From DAISVY01 sp036826635 (GTDB taxonomy: Bacteria > Zixibacteria > MSB-5A5 > GN15 > FEB-12): DNA of 64,000 nt. A program made the position numbers and the translations under genes. Within the stretch, counting starts at the first letter, position 1. Every line of letters starts with the position of its first letter. Under the pieces are notes generated by a model, which saw nothing but the letters and a program-made list of their open reading frames with translations, searched no databases and was not told where the DNA came from. Of the stretch, positions 35,561 through 43,817 are shown one piece after another. The stretch covers positions 1-64,000 of the forward strand of contig DAISVY010000003.1 in assembly GCA_036826635.1 (NCBI GenBank). Reading direction: 5' to 3'.

Positions 35561-35575
35561 TGGCACGGCAGTTGC
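35561..35575 (+). promoter_or_regulatory. Sigma-54 promoter (-24/-12)
   Basis: TGGCACGGCAGTTGC matches the -24 (TGGCACG) and -12 (TTGC) elements at the correct spacing. It lies about 68 bp before the ATG at 35643. Confidence 0.88.
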
Positions 35576-35642
35576 GATGAAGTATGACTGCAAGACAAGA
35601 GAAAAGAAACCGGCAAAGCAAATTGCCAAGGGAGGAAGAATC

Positions 35643-36359
35643 ATGCGAAGTATCATTGTAATCACAATGGCCGCGTTGCTGCTCGGAACGAGCACGGACG
35701 CGAAAACAGTTCAGGACCGGAATATCCATCTGATCATTTCCTGCTCGCAGAGCGGAGCGGCCCAGGTCTCGCCTCAGATAAACGGATCCAACGGATATAA
35801 CCTGCCGGGCAATGTCAAGGCGTCGTTCGGCGCTCGCGGTCTGGCTTCACTGACGAGGTCGATCTCGCGCTCGTTCGCGGTAGGGGTCCAGGGCAGTGTA
35901 TACGCGCAGGTGAAAACCGGTGATCAGTATCAATACTTGAAAACAGCCGCTGCCGGATACGATTTGCTGGGCATTGTGGAATACCGGTGTGCTTTGAGCT
36001 CTGTCTTCGGTTTTAAGGGGACACTGGGTGTCGGTAAAGCTTGGTACGTAAATCCCATGTCCGTCTGTAACTGGGTAGATCAGGAAATCTACCCCGGCTA
36101 TTCCGTTTCGGTCCCGGTGCTTTCGAATTGTAACTTTACTCAGAGCGCTACAGAGATACTTATACAACCGGCGATTGAACTTCGGCTGTCCAGTGTAGTG
36201 TCATTTGACTTTTTCGGGTCCTATCGACATCTGCCGACCAAATACTCCGATGCGATCATGATCCAGTCGGTTGACGACGCTGCAATGGAGATACCGAGAT
36301 TCAAGACGATGGAGTCGAGCTTTACGTTGGGCGTCGGTTTGGGACTGCACATGTTCTAA
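35643..36359 (+). CDS. Outer-membrane β-barrel-type protein under sigma-54 control
   Basis: I chose the ATG at 35643 because GGGAGG lies just upstream and the sigma-54 promoter at 35561 falls inside any longer frame. The 238 residues start with a signal peptide (RSIIVITMAALLLGTSTDAK). The mature part shows alternating hydrophobic strands (SFAVGVQGSVYAQVK, VFGFKGTLGVGKAWYV, SSVVSFDFFGSYRHLP) and ends in SFTLGVGLGLHMF, with a terminal aromatic residue as in outer-membrane barrels. Function unknown. Its co-regulation with the propeller protein suggests one response. Confidence 0.7.
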   Translation: MRSIIVITMAALLLGTSTDAKTVQDRNIHLIISCSQSGAAQVSPQINGSNGYNLPGNVKASFGARGLASLTRSISRSFAVGVQGSVYAQVKTGDQYQYLKTAAAGYDLLGIVEYRCALSSVFGFKGTLGVGKAWYVNPMSVCNWVDQEIYPGYSVSVPVLSNCNFTQSATEILIQPAIELRLSSVVSFDFFGSYRHLPTKYSDAIMIQSVDDAAMEIPRFKTMESSFTLGVGLGLHMF

Positions 36360-36758
36360 GTTGTGGCGATTCTGTGACGTAGGATTGAGGGGGAATGGTC
36401 GTGACTGCGCGGTTGCCCGCTCGGTCACGCGTATGGAAGCCCGGTGGTGTTACGTGTGCTCGCATCGCCGGGCTTTGTTGCGCAGGCAAGATTGACGGCT
36501 TACGATTTCGTGGTCACTTGTGTTGCAATTTGTTACGCCATACAGAGTTAAAGACCACGAGGCGACGTTGCTATCAGATATGTCTCCGTAAGAACTTGCG
36601 GGGCGAAACCCGGTTGCAGAGAATATGGAAACCGGCGGTGGTGTTGAGCACCGTCGGTTCGTCTATGAACCGATCGTGGACGGCAGCCGGTTTTATCTGC
36701 GTTCGGAGATGTCTTCTATGAGTTTGCATAATCGGCTGGGCGACACTATATTATAACA
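36360..36758. other. Intergenic region without recognisable gene
   Basis: The 399 bp hold only short frames without ribosome sites or known motifs. A candidate promoter lies at its end (36724-36752). Confidence 0.5.
36724..36752 (+). promoter_or_regulatory. Candidate sigma-70 promoter with little or no leader
   Basis: TTGCAT, a 17-bp spacer and TATATT put transcription start at about 36759, the first base of the kinase ATG. The ATG also has no Shine-Dalgarno sequence, so a leaderless transcript is possible. Confidence 0.5.
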
Positions 36759-37541
36759 ATGGTATCTCGCCGTGAACAACCCATGGACGATCCCTCCGGA
36801 TCACCGGCCGCCGGGCCGACGACGGACCGTGCGGTAACGGAACAACGGATTCGCGTTTACCAGAGACAACTCAGGCGGTTAACGTCCGAGTTGTCTCTGG
36901 CCGAGGCGCGAGAACGTCGCGCAATAGCCTCTGATCTGCATGATCACCTTGGGCAGGCTTTGGCTTATGTGTCACAGCGAGTGAGTCTGCTTCAGGGCAA
37001 CGCTGTCTTCTCCGGAATGGAGAAGGAATTTTCCGAAATTCTCTCTATTTTGAGTCAGGCCATAAAATACACCCGGAATCTTACGGTCGAGATAAGCCCG
37101 CCGGTTCTGTATGAACTGGGTTTGTCGGTTGCCATCGACTGGCTGGCGGAACGGGCCTCTCAGCGCTACAGCTTTCTGGTTAGCTCTACACAGTCGGGGA
37201 GTCCGCAGGAAATCACCGAAGATGTCAGCGTGTTCGTGTTCAAGTCCGTTCAGGAACTGATAAACAATGTTGCCAAGCACGCGCAGGCGTCCCAACTGAC
37301 GATCAACACGAATTGGCAGAAAGATCGGCTTGAGGTCGTGGTAAGCGACGATGGCCGGGGATTTGACACTTCGTTGTTCAATGCCGGGTTGGCGGATGCC
37401 GACTGTTTTGGGTTATTCAGCATACGTGAACGGCTCTCCTACATGGGAGGGGAACTGTCCATAGATTCAGCTACGGGTAAAGGAAGCCGGATTACACTTT
37501 ATACTCCGTACCGTATAGCGTCCGAGGCAGACGATGATTAA
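36759..37541 (+). CDS. Cytoplasmic NarX/UhpB-type histidine kinase
   Basis: The 260-residue protein lacks membrane or sensor domains. It starts with a coiled-coil-like stretch (TEQRIRVYQRQLRRLTSELS), then the HisKA_3 H-box RRAIASDLHDHLGQALAYVS with the phosphorylated His near residue 61. A HATPase domain follows with ELINNVAKHAQAS, DDGRGFD and GLFSIRERLSYMGG. Its gene ends inside the start of the response regulator gene (8-bp overlap). With no own sensor it probably reads another protein or a small cytoplasmic signal. The ATG at 36783 is an alternative start. Confidence 0.92.
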   Translation: MVSRREQPMDDPSGSPAAGPTTDRAVTEQRIRVYQRQLRRLTSELSLAEARERRAIASDLHDHLGQALAYVSQRVSLLQGNAVFSGMEKEFSEILSILSQAIKYTRNLTVEISPPVLYELGLSVAIDWLAERASQRYSFLVSSTQSGSPQEITEDVSVFVFKSVQELINNVAKHAQASQLTINTNWQKDRLEVVVSDDGRGFDTSLFNAGLADADCFGLFSIRERLSYMGGELSIDSATGKGSRITLYTPYRIASEADDD

Positions 37542-38181
37542 TGTACTTCTGGCTGATGATCATCAGTTATTGATTGACGGGTTGCGTCCCCTGTTGGACA
37601 GAGAGCCGAACATAAGAGTTGTGGGCGTGGCCAAAGACGGGTTCGAAACCGTAACTCTCGCCGGCGAGAAACGGCCGGATATCATCTTGCTCGACATTTC
37701 CATGCCGGGGCTGAACGGTTTGGACGCGGCCCGGAAAATTCTCAGGGAAAATGGGCATACGAAGATAATTATACTCTCAATGCATGCTGATCGGCGGTTC
37801 ATTCAGCAGTCACTCCGTATCGGAGCCCGTGGATACATACTCAAGGAATGCGCGGCCAGTGAAGTTATCGAAGCCGTGAAGACCGTGCACAAAGGTGAGC
37901 TGTTCTTCAGTCTGGCGGTTCGGGATCTGGTCCTCCGCGATTATGTTGATCGCGTGCGTGAGGGTAAAGATGAGTCCGAATCACCGCTGAGCGGCAGGGA
38001 ACGCGAGGTTCTTCAGATTCTCGCCGAAGGCAAATCAACCAAAGATGCCGCCGCCATTCTTAATGTCAGCGTGAAAACCGTCGAAAGTCACCGCAAGCAG
38101 ATAATGGACAAACTCGATCTGCACAGTATCGCCGAACTGACTAAATACGCCATTCGCGAAGGTCTCACCCAATTGCACTGA
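37534..38181 (+). CDS. NarL/LuxR-type response regulator
   Basis: The 215-residue protein has a receiver domain with INVLLADDHQLLIDGL and the phosphoacceptor Asp in DIILLDISMPGLNG (near residue 53). A C-terminal GerE/LuxR DNA-binding domain follows with SPLSGREREVLQILAEGKSTKDAA and LNVSVKTVESHRKQIMDKL. It is coupled to the kinase by an 8-bp overlap. The downstream neighbour is amtB with its own promoter, so control of ammonium uptake or nitrogen use is possible but not shown. Confidence 0.95.
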   Translation: MINVLLADDHQLLIDGLRPLLDREPNIRVVGVAKDGFETVTLAGEKRPDIILLDISMPGLNGLDAARKILRENGHTKIIILSMHADRRFIQQSLRIGARGYILKECAASEVIEAVKTVHKGELFFSLAVRDLVLRDYVDRVREGKDESESPLSGREREVLQILAEGKSTKDAAAILNVSVKTVESHRKQIMDKLDLHSIAELTKYAIREGLTQLH

Positions 38182-38266
38182 CCGCTCGGTTTTTGCCAGC
38201 CGTTATCCGGCTGTCCGACCGTATGTATCTAAGGGATTTCGCAGTCCATAATCAGGATATCCCCTA

Positions 38267-38295
38267 TTGTCATATGTCACGGTGCCGGACATAAT
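38267..38295 (+). promoter_or_regulatory. Candidate sigma-70 promoter of amtB
   Basis: TTGTCA, a 17-bp spacer and CATAAT are seen about 28 bp before the amtB ATG. No sigma-54 motif is visible in this gap, unlike many amtB promoters. Confidence 0.6.
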
Positions 38296-38323
38296 AAACA
38301 GTCACTATTAATAGGAGGATGCT

Positions 38324-39529
38324 ATGTTTGACACCGGCAATACCGGGTTTATGCTCGTGGCCACGAGCCTCGTCATGCTGATGACGCCGGGCCTGGCCTT
38401 CTTTTACGGCGGACTGGTAGGGCGCAAAAACGTACTGTCCATTATGATTCAGAGTTTCGTATCGATGGGCGTAACTACCATTCTCTGGTACGCAGTCGGT
38501 TTCTCGCTCTGTTTCAGTGGCGGTGAGGGAGGCATCATCGGGAATCTTGACATGGCTTTTTTAAGCGGTGTTAATCCCATGACGCCGTTCGGTGACGGTC
38601 AGATACCGATGCTGGTATTTTTCTCTTACCAGATGATGTTCGCGATCATAACTCCTGCTCTGATCACAGGCGCTTTTTCGAACCGGGTGCGCTTCCCTGC
38701 CTACCTGTTATTTCTGGTTGCCTGGCTTCTCTTGGTGTATTTCCCGTTTGTCCACATGTTGTGGGGTGGCGGACTGCTCGCCGAGTGGGGAGTGCTTGAC
38801 TTCGCCGGTGGTATCGCGGTGCACAATATCGCGGGTATGGCCGCTCTTGCATCGGTATTATTTGTAGGACGAAGACGAGTTGCCGACAAGGGCCCGCACA
38901 GTATCCCGTTGGTGGCTCTTGGAACCGGACTCTTGTGGTTTGGCTGGTATGGCTTTAATGCCGGTAGTGAGTTGCAGGTTGATTCCATCACGGCGCTGGC
39001 TTTTGTGAACACTGATATCGCGGCTTCCTGCGCGGCGGTGTCATGGTTGTTCCTTGAGTGGACGCTTTCCAAGAAACCGAAATTCGTGGGTTTGCTAACC
39101 GGTGCCGTGGCTGGTCTGGCCACGATCACACCCGCTGCGGCGTTCGTATCACCGGGCTCGGCCGCTATAATCGGTGTCTGTGCCGGTATCCTGTGTTACT
39201 CGTCGGTGAGTCTTAAGAACAAATTGCGCTGGGACGATGCCCTTGATGTCTGGGGAGTCCACGGCGTGGGCGGAGCGCTGGGTATAATAATGCTCGGTCT
39301 TTTGGGCAGCACGGTTGTCAATCCGGGTGGGGCCGATGGTCTCTTCTTCGGTGGCGATGAGTTCTTCGTGAAAGAACTGGTGGCCGTGGTTGTCTCTTCC
39401 ATTTATGCGTTTATCTTTACCTATGTCATGCTCTGGATTATCAACAAAATTACAAGAGTCAAGACGACTGAAGTAGAAGAATCTACTCTTGATGAGTCCC
39501 TCCATGGCGAGAGTGCTTACCTTGGCTGA
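38324..39529 (+). CDS. amtB: Ammonium transporter
   Basis: The 401-residue protein has eleven membrane segments and the AmtB signatures MTPGLAFFYGGLVGRKNVLS, FFSYQMMFAIITPALITGA, YFPFVHMLWGGG and WGVHGVGGALGIIMLG. The last two supply the twin pore histidines. It lacks the N-terminal signal segment of some AmtB proteins. AGGAGG precedes the ATG. No glnK/glnB lies next to it, which is unusual; instead a TorF-like porin follows 24 bp downstream. It sits in the inner membrane and brings in ammonium. Confidence 0.97.
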   Translation: MFDTGNTGFMLVATSLVMLMTPGLAFFYGGLVGRKNVLSIMIQSFVSMGVTTILWYAVGFSLCFSGGEGGIIGNLDMAFLSGVNPMTPFGDGQIPMLVFFSYQMMFAIITPALITGAFSNRVRFPAYLLFLVAWLLLVYFPFVHMLWGGGLLAEWGVLDFAGGIAVHNIAGMAALASVLFVGRRRVADKGPHSIPLVALGTGLLWFGWYGFNAGSELQVDSITALAFVNTDIAASCAAVSWLFLEWTLSKKPKFVGLLTGAVAGLATITPAAAFVSPGSAAIIGVCAGILCYSSVSLKNKLRWDDALDVWGVHGVGGALGIIMLGLLGSTVVNPGGADGLFFGGDEFFVKELVAVVVSSIYAFIFTYVMLWIINKITRVKTTEVEESTLDESLHGESAYLG

Positions 39530-39553
39530 TGAATCGAAAGGAAGTCTTGAGTG

Positions 39554-40306
39554 ATGTTAAAAGAAATTAGCTTGCGAGTACTGTTGATGGTTGCCATCGT
39601 GGCGCTGCTGAGCGCATCGGTTGTAGCCGGGGACAAGGTCGCCGTGAATACGGGAGTCGATCTGTATAGCCACTACGTCTGGCGGGGGATCGATATCGCG
39701 AGCACGCCGTCGGTTCAGCCGACTCTCGCGGTCAGCTACGCCGGTTTCGAATTCGGTGTCTGGGGTGCGTATACATTGTCCGACGATGCCCTGGATTCCG
39801 ATGAAATTGACTTCTGGCTCGGTTACGGGGTTGATTTGAATAACGGCGTTTCACTGTCGGCGGTGGTTACCGACTACTATTTCCCCAACGCCGGGATCGA
39901 TTTCTTCAACTTCAACAACTACGATGCCGTCATTGACGATACCATTCCCGATCCGGGTGCCCACACCGTGGAGGTGGGGCTTTCGGTCACGGGGCCCGAG
40001 TCTTTTCCCGTCACTCTGTCGGGTTATGTGAACGTGCACAACGACGAGGGCAACAATATGTACTTCCAACTGGACTATCCGCTCACCGTTCAGGAGACGG
40101 AACTCAATTTCTTCTGTGGTGCCACGTCCGGCAGTGAAGATAACCCGGATTATTACGGAAGTGATGATTTCGAGGTTATCAATGTCGGTGTGTCCGCGTC
40201 GCGTGAGGTCAAGGTGTCGGAGAGTCTTTCTTTGCCGCTCGATGTGTCTTTCATCCTCAATCCTGAGGCGAAAATATCATATCTGGTGGTGGGGATGAGC
40301 TTCTGA
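39554..40306 (+). CDS. TorF-like putative outer-membrane porin
   Basis: I chose the ATG at 39554 with AAGGAAG upstream, giving 250 residues with a signal peptide (VLLMVAIVALLSASVVAG). The sequence starts VNTGVDLYSHYVWRGIDIASTPSVQP and continues as alternating strands (FEFGVWGAYTLSD, IDFWLGYGVDLNN, SLSAVVTDYYFP). This is the pattern of the TorF/TIGR02001 group of 12-strand-like barrels often found beside ammonium transporters. It probably shares the amtB transcript and lets a nitrogen source through the outer membrane, which is inference. Confidence 0.75.
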   Translation: MLKEISLRVLLMVAIVALLSASVVAGDKVAVNTGVDLYSHYVWRGIDIASTPSVQPTLAVSYAGFEFGVWGAYTLSDDALDSDEIDFWLGYGVDLNNGVSLSAVVTDYYFPNAGIDFFNFNNYDAVIDDTIPDPGAHTVEVGLSVTGPESFPVTLSGYVNVHNDEGNNMYFQLDYPLTVQETELNFFCGATSGSEDNPDYYGSDDFEVINVGVSASREVKVSESLSLPLDVSFILNPEAKISYLVVGMSF

Positions 40307-40329
40307 TCGTTTGGAAGTAAAACCTTCGA

Positions 40330-40368
40330 AAGGGTCCCGTGTTCATAACCGGGGCCCTTCTTTTTTTG
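40330..40368 (+). terminator. Rho-independent terminator
   Basis: A 10-bp stem (AAGGGTCCCG/CGGGGCCCTT, one G-T pair) with a 10-nt loop is followed by CTTTTTTTG. It ends the amtB-porin transcript. Confidence 0.9.
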
Positions 40369-40392
40369 TCGACGTATCACCGACGCACGCGA

Positions 40393-42315
40393 CTATTCCG
40401 CCCCGCAACGATGGAACCGCAGAAACTCGGCCGCGCCGCTTTTGCCCATGTAGCGCTGAAGGATTCGCGGATCAGTCTGGCGAAGGTCAACCAGAATAAG
40501 GCCGTCGAGAACGTCGCTGAAATCCGGATCGATATTGAACCCGAGTAAGCGACCGTTCAGGCGCAGGTAGTGTTTGAGAAGTATCGGAATGCCGCGTTGT
40601 TCGGTCTCTATTTCGCCGATAAGGGTGTCGACTTCCTCAAGGCTCCCGACCAGGCGTGAGTGGGCTTTGTCATCGATGTGCGCGTAGCGCCGTTCTTTGA
40701 GCGGGTTGGTCGGTTTGATCTTCGCGGCCAGACGGGAAGCAAAACGATTGTTCTTGAGAAAATCAACCAGCAACTGACGTGAGATAGTGTGATAGCGGTT
40801 GGTTATACTCACCGGTCCGAAAAGCATCTTGTACTGCGGATAGCGAATCACATAGTGTCCGATACCTCGCCATAGAAGGTGCAGGGGAGCGTATTCGCGC
40901 TGGTATTCGGGACGGATGAACGACCGCCCCAACTCCAGCGCCGGGTTAACCTCGTCGATCAACTGCTTTTTGAATTTGAACAATGTCCGGGTATACAACC
41001 CTTTGATGCCGTATTGCGCCACGATTTCATCGGTCAGCCCCAGCCTGTATCCTCCGACCAGTTCGCGGCGTTCTTTGTTCCAGACGAACAGGTGGATGTA
41101 ATAATCGTCGAACCGATCTATATCTGTCCTGCGACCGGTACCCTCGCCGACCTGCCGAAAAGTGATTTCGCGAAGCCGCCCGATTTCCTGTAACACCTTC
41201 GGAATAGCCGCCGAGCGGGCATAGAAAGCCTGATATTCGCCCCCTTCGACCAGCCGCGCCTCGGTCGGAAGGCGGCCGATTTCACTTTCGAGTATCCGGC
41301 CATCCGTAGCTTCGATCACCGGTACGGAATGCGCCCGGTGGGCGTTGTTGTGTTTGGGGGAGGGGCTTTCTCCGTCCGTGTTCTGCCCGCGACCGGCCAG
41401 CAGGTAGGTGCGGAACCGAAGGTAACCCGTGAGGTCGGTGTCGTTGTCGAATCGTTCGAGCCGGGAGTATTCCACCGGGTTGCCGATCCGCACGGGTATC
41501 CGCTGGTTGCTTTTGTTAAGCAGTTCGTGGGGCAGCATGACCGTGCGTAAGCGCCCGTTGATGAGTCCCAGCAGTTGGAAAAGATTGCTGTTGCGCCCGT
41601 CGAAATGGACCGGCAATACCGGCGCTTTGGTCCGGCGCACCAGCCGCGCCACGGTAGTATTCCACGGCGGGTCGGTCACCACCGGTTTGGTCCAGCGTAT
41701 GTGGGCCACCTCGCCGGCCGGAAAAACCACCAGCATGCCGCCGTCTTCGAGCCATTGCAGCGCCCGTTTGAGCGGCCGGATATTCCGCGCTGTCGAGCGG
41801 GAAGACCCGAACGGGTCGACCTCGATCAAATGCCGGCGCATTTCGGGGATACGGCCCAGAAGATAATTGGCCAGGAATTTGACGTCGGGCCGAAGGCTCG
41901 TCAGCAGCGAGGTCAACATGATCCCTTCGATAGCCCCGAACGGGTGATTGGCCACCACCACCACCGGCCCCTTGGCGGGAATTCGTGCCCGGTCGGTATC
42001 GGAGACAGCGTAATCGACATTGAGCAGTTGCAGGGCCAGATCGGTGAACCGGGCGTCGTCGGGGATAGGGCTGACCGACCGGTACATGTTGTTGAGGGTG
42101 CGCAGGTGGAAGATTTTCTCGACCGGGGCCAGCAGCATTTCGAACATGATTTGTCGAAGCGGGCCTTTGGCCGACGGTGTTATGGAAAAAGGGGCGAAGT
42201 TGCTCGCGTTCGGCGCGGGCGAGTTGAACTCGGATCTGGAAGAGTCGGCGTTCTGCATCACGGAATCGATCCTTCGGCTGTCGGGCGGGTGCCGGTTGGC
42301 GGGCCCGGTTCTCAT
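40393..42315 (-). CDS. Fused acyltransferase: PlsC-like N-domain plus GNAT-like C-domain (OlsF-like)
   Basis: The protein is about 640 residues. The start may be the ATG at 42315 or the one at 42258, which has AAGGAT about ten bases upstream. Residues 90-320 are a glycerophosphate acyltransferase-type domain with VVANHPFGAIEG (a NHPFG form of the usual HxxxxD), FGSSR, and VFPAGEVAHI. Residues 340-560 resemble the ornithine N-acyltransferase/hemolysin domain (EYQAFYARS, ELGRSFIRPEYQ, LLWRGIGHYV, YKMLFGPVSIT). This order resembles bifunctional OlsF, which makes ornithine lipids in two acylation steps. The product is inferred, not proven. It is a single gene. Confidence 0.75.
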   Translation of the reverse strand: MRTGPANRHPPDSRRIDSVMQNADSSRSEFNSPAPNASNFAPFSITPSAKGPLRQIMFEMLLAPVEKIFHLRTLNNMYRSVSPIPDDARFTDLALQLLNVDYAVSDTDRARIPAKGPVVVVANHPFGAIEGIMLTSLLTSLRPDVKFLANYLLGRIPEMRRHLIEVDPFGSSRSTARNIRPLKRALQWLEDGGMLVVFPAGEVAHIRWTKPVVTDPPWNTTVARLVRRTKAPVLPVHFDGRNSNLFQLLGLINGRLRTVMLPHELLNKSNQRIPVRIGNPVEYSRLERFDNDTDLTGYLRFRTYLLAGRGQNTDGESPSPKHNNAHRAHSVPVIEATDGRILESEIGRLPTEARLVEGGEYQAFYARSAAIPKVLQEIGRLREITFRQVGEGTGRRTDIDRFDDYYIHLFVWNKERRELVGGYRLGLTDEIVAQYGIKGLYTRTLFKFKKQLIDEVNPALELGRSFIRPEYQREYAPLHLLWRGIGHYVIRYPQYKMLFGPVSITNRYHTISRQLLVDFLKNNRFASRLAAKIKPTNPLKERRYAHIDDKAHSRLVGSLEEVDTLIGEIETEQRGIPILLKHYLRLNGRLLGFNIDPDFSDVLDGLILVDLRQTDPRILQRYMGKSGAAEFLRFHRCGAE

Positions 42316-42704
42316 CGTCCGAGGCAAGGATCGGCATTGTTTGTTAAGGCGCTGTTAGAATCGCTCTACGATTTTGTTAGAAATTGTCCGCCAGTGCTTT
42401 AGCTGACATTCCCGCCGTGCCTTTGCCGTCCGGCCCGGGGGAATAGACGGGTTAAGGACCTCCTTCCCGTTATTCTTTCGCTTCCCGCTGCAACAAACGC
42501 ACGATTGTACCTTCTGGCAACAAAAATCTTGCAGGGGGGAGGCTTTGGGAAAGATGATCACGGCGCGACAACGACCAGAGTGGAATGCCGTGTCGTCGCC
42601 TCATTTGCCCTCAATGTCACTTTGGAAGTAGACACAGCCGATGTGGTCTATTATCTTTAATTCCGGTTGTCGGGGAGACAAGATATTAAACTCAAGCAGG
42701 CAGT

Positions 42705-42905
42705 ATGAAAGATGCTACCCTAACGACTGTCGGATACGGGGATGTCTATCCTGTAACCGGATTAGGGAAGCTGGTAGCCGGACTGATGGCAGTCTTCGGA
42801 ATCGGGCTTTTTGCATTACCTGCTGGGATAATAGCATCGGGATTTGCCGAAGAGATCGGAAAGAAAAGGGTTAGAGTATGTCCTCATTGCGGGAAACGAC
42901 TCTAA
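42705..42905 (+). pseudogene. Truncated voltage-gated-type K+ channel (pore and last helix only)
   Basis: The 66 residues start MKDATLTTVGYGDVYPVTGLGK, with the TVGYGD selectivity filter. The following helix is GLFALPAGIIASGFAEEIGKK, typical of bacterial Kv-type channels, and the end is a zinc-ribbon-like CPHCGKRL. The voltage-sensor helices and the outer pore helix are missing, and a stop lies 18 bp upstream in frame. The preceding 300 bp hold no matching sequence in any frame. It is most likely a gene remnant. A functional mini-subunit is less likely. Confidence 0.65.
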
Positions 42906-42983
42906 CCATTGATCGTTAATTAAACTAAAGACCTATTATGCGTAGCCTTTGTTAGGTCTGTACGTCGGGAGGAGGAGATAGCC

Positions 42984-43817
42984 ATGCGAGTACCGAAAAA
43001 AGTCGCTGATCGCTTTGCCAGAGAGGTTAACAAGTATCAGAAGGTCCTTAAGTCCGCCATCGACAGAGACGTGAATGAGTCGGATACGGTAACAATCATT
43101 ACAGACATTCTGGGATCGGTATTTGGCTTTGATAAGTATGCGGAAGTCACCGGTGAACAGGCCATACGAGGGACCTACTGCGATCTTGCTATTAAACAGG
43201 ATGGCGCTATCAAGTATCTGATTGAAGTGAAAGCGGTGGGTATTGAACTAAAGGAGCTTCATCTTCGGCAGGCGATCAATTATGGCGCTAATTACGGGAT
43301 TACATGGGTGGTCCTGACCAACGGCATTAGATGGGAGGTTTACAAAATTCGCTTCGAAAAGCCGGTGGGATGCGATCTGGTGGCATCTTTCAACTTTCTG
43401 GACCTGAATCCACGAAAGTTGGATGATCAGCAGAAACTATTTGTGCTATGCAAAGAAGGTTTATCCAAGGCGGCAATTGAAGCCTTTCATGAACGGGTTC
43501 AGGCGGTTAATCGGTTTGTGATAGGGGCTCTGCTGACGACCGAGCCAGTCATTGAAATTGTCAGGCGCGAGTTGAGAAGGTTAGCGCCGGGGCTTAAGAT
43601 AACCATGGATGAAATCGAAAGGATACTGGAATCTGACGTTCTTAAACGGGACGTAGTGGTGGGGGAAGCAGCGACGAAGGCGAAATCCCATGTGAAGAAG
43701 GCAGTAGGGAAAAGCATTAAGAAAGTAAAGACCCCAAAAGGGAAGGGTGTTAAAAATAGCAAGGAAGCTCAGGCTGTAGCCGCTAATGTTGCACCGTCGT
43801 CGGAGATGGATGAATAG
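42984..43817 (+). CDS. Orphan HsdR-N-like (PD-(D/E)xK-fold) protein with Lys/Ala-rich tail
   Basis: The 277-residue protein has the N-terminal nuclease-fold core of type I restriction R subunits: GTYCDLAIKQDG, then YLIEVKAVG (the ExK), and HLRQAINYGANYGITWVVLTNG with the QxxxY motif. The helicase domains of HsdR are absent. Residues 180-225 are helical, and the last 50 residues are a K/A/V-rich tail (KSHVKKAVGKSIKKVKTPKG) that could bind nucleic acid. GGAGGAGG precedes the ATG. No hsdM/hsdS or toxin partner is nearby. Similar stand-alone proteins are widespread with unknown function, and a defence role is only a possibility. Confidence 0.75.
   Translation: MRVPKKVADRFAREVNKYQKVLKSAIDRDVNESDTVTIITDILGSVFGFDKYAEVTGEQAIRGTYCDLAIKQDGAIKYLIEVKAVGIELKELHLRQAINYGANYGITWVVLTNGIRWEVYKIRFEKPVGCDLVASFNFLDLNPRKLDDQQKLFVLCKEGLSKAAIEAFHERVQAVNRFVIGALLTTEPVIEIVRRELRRLAPGLKITMDEIERILESDVLKRDVVVGEAATKAKSHVKKAVGKSIKKVKTPKGKGVKNSKEAQAVAANVAPSSEMDE

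Noticed and set aside
36395..36721. Plus-strand frame of 108 codons in the gap before the soluble kinase
   Set aside because: Cys/Arg-rich translation without motif or ribosome site; likely chance.
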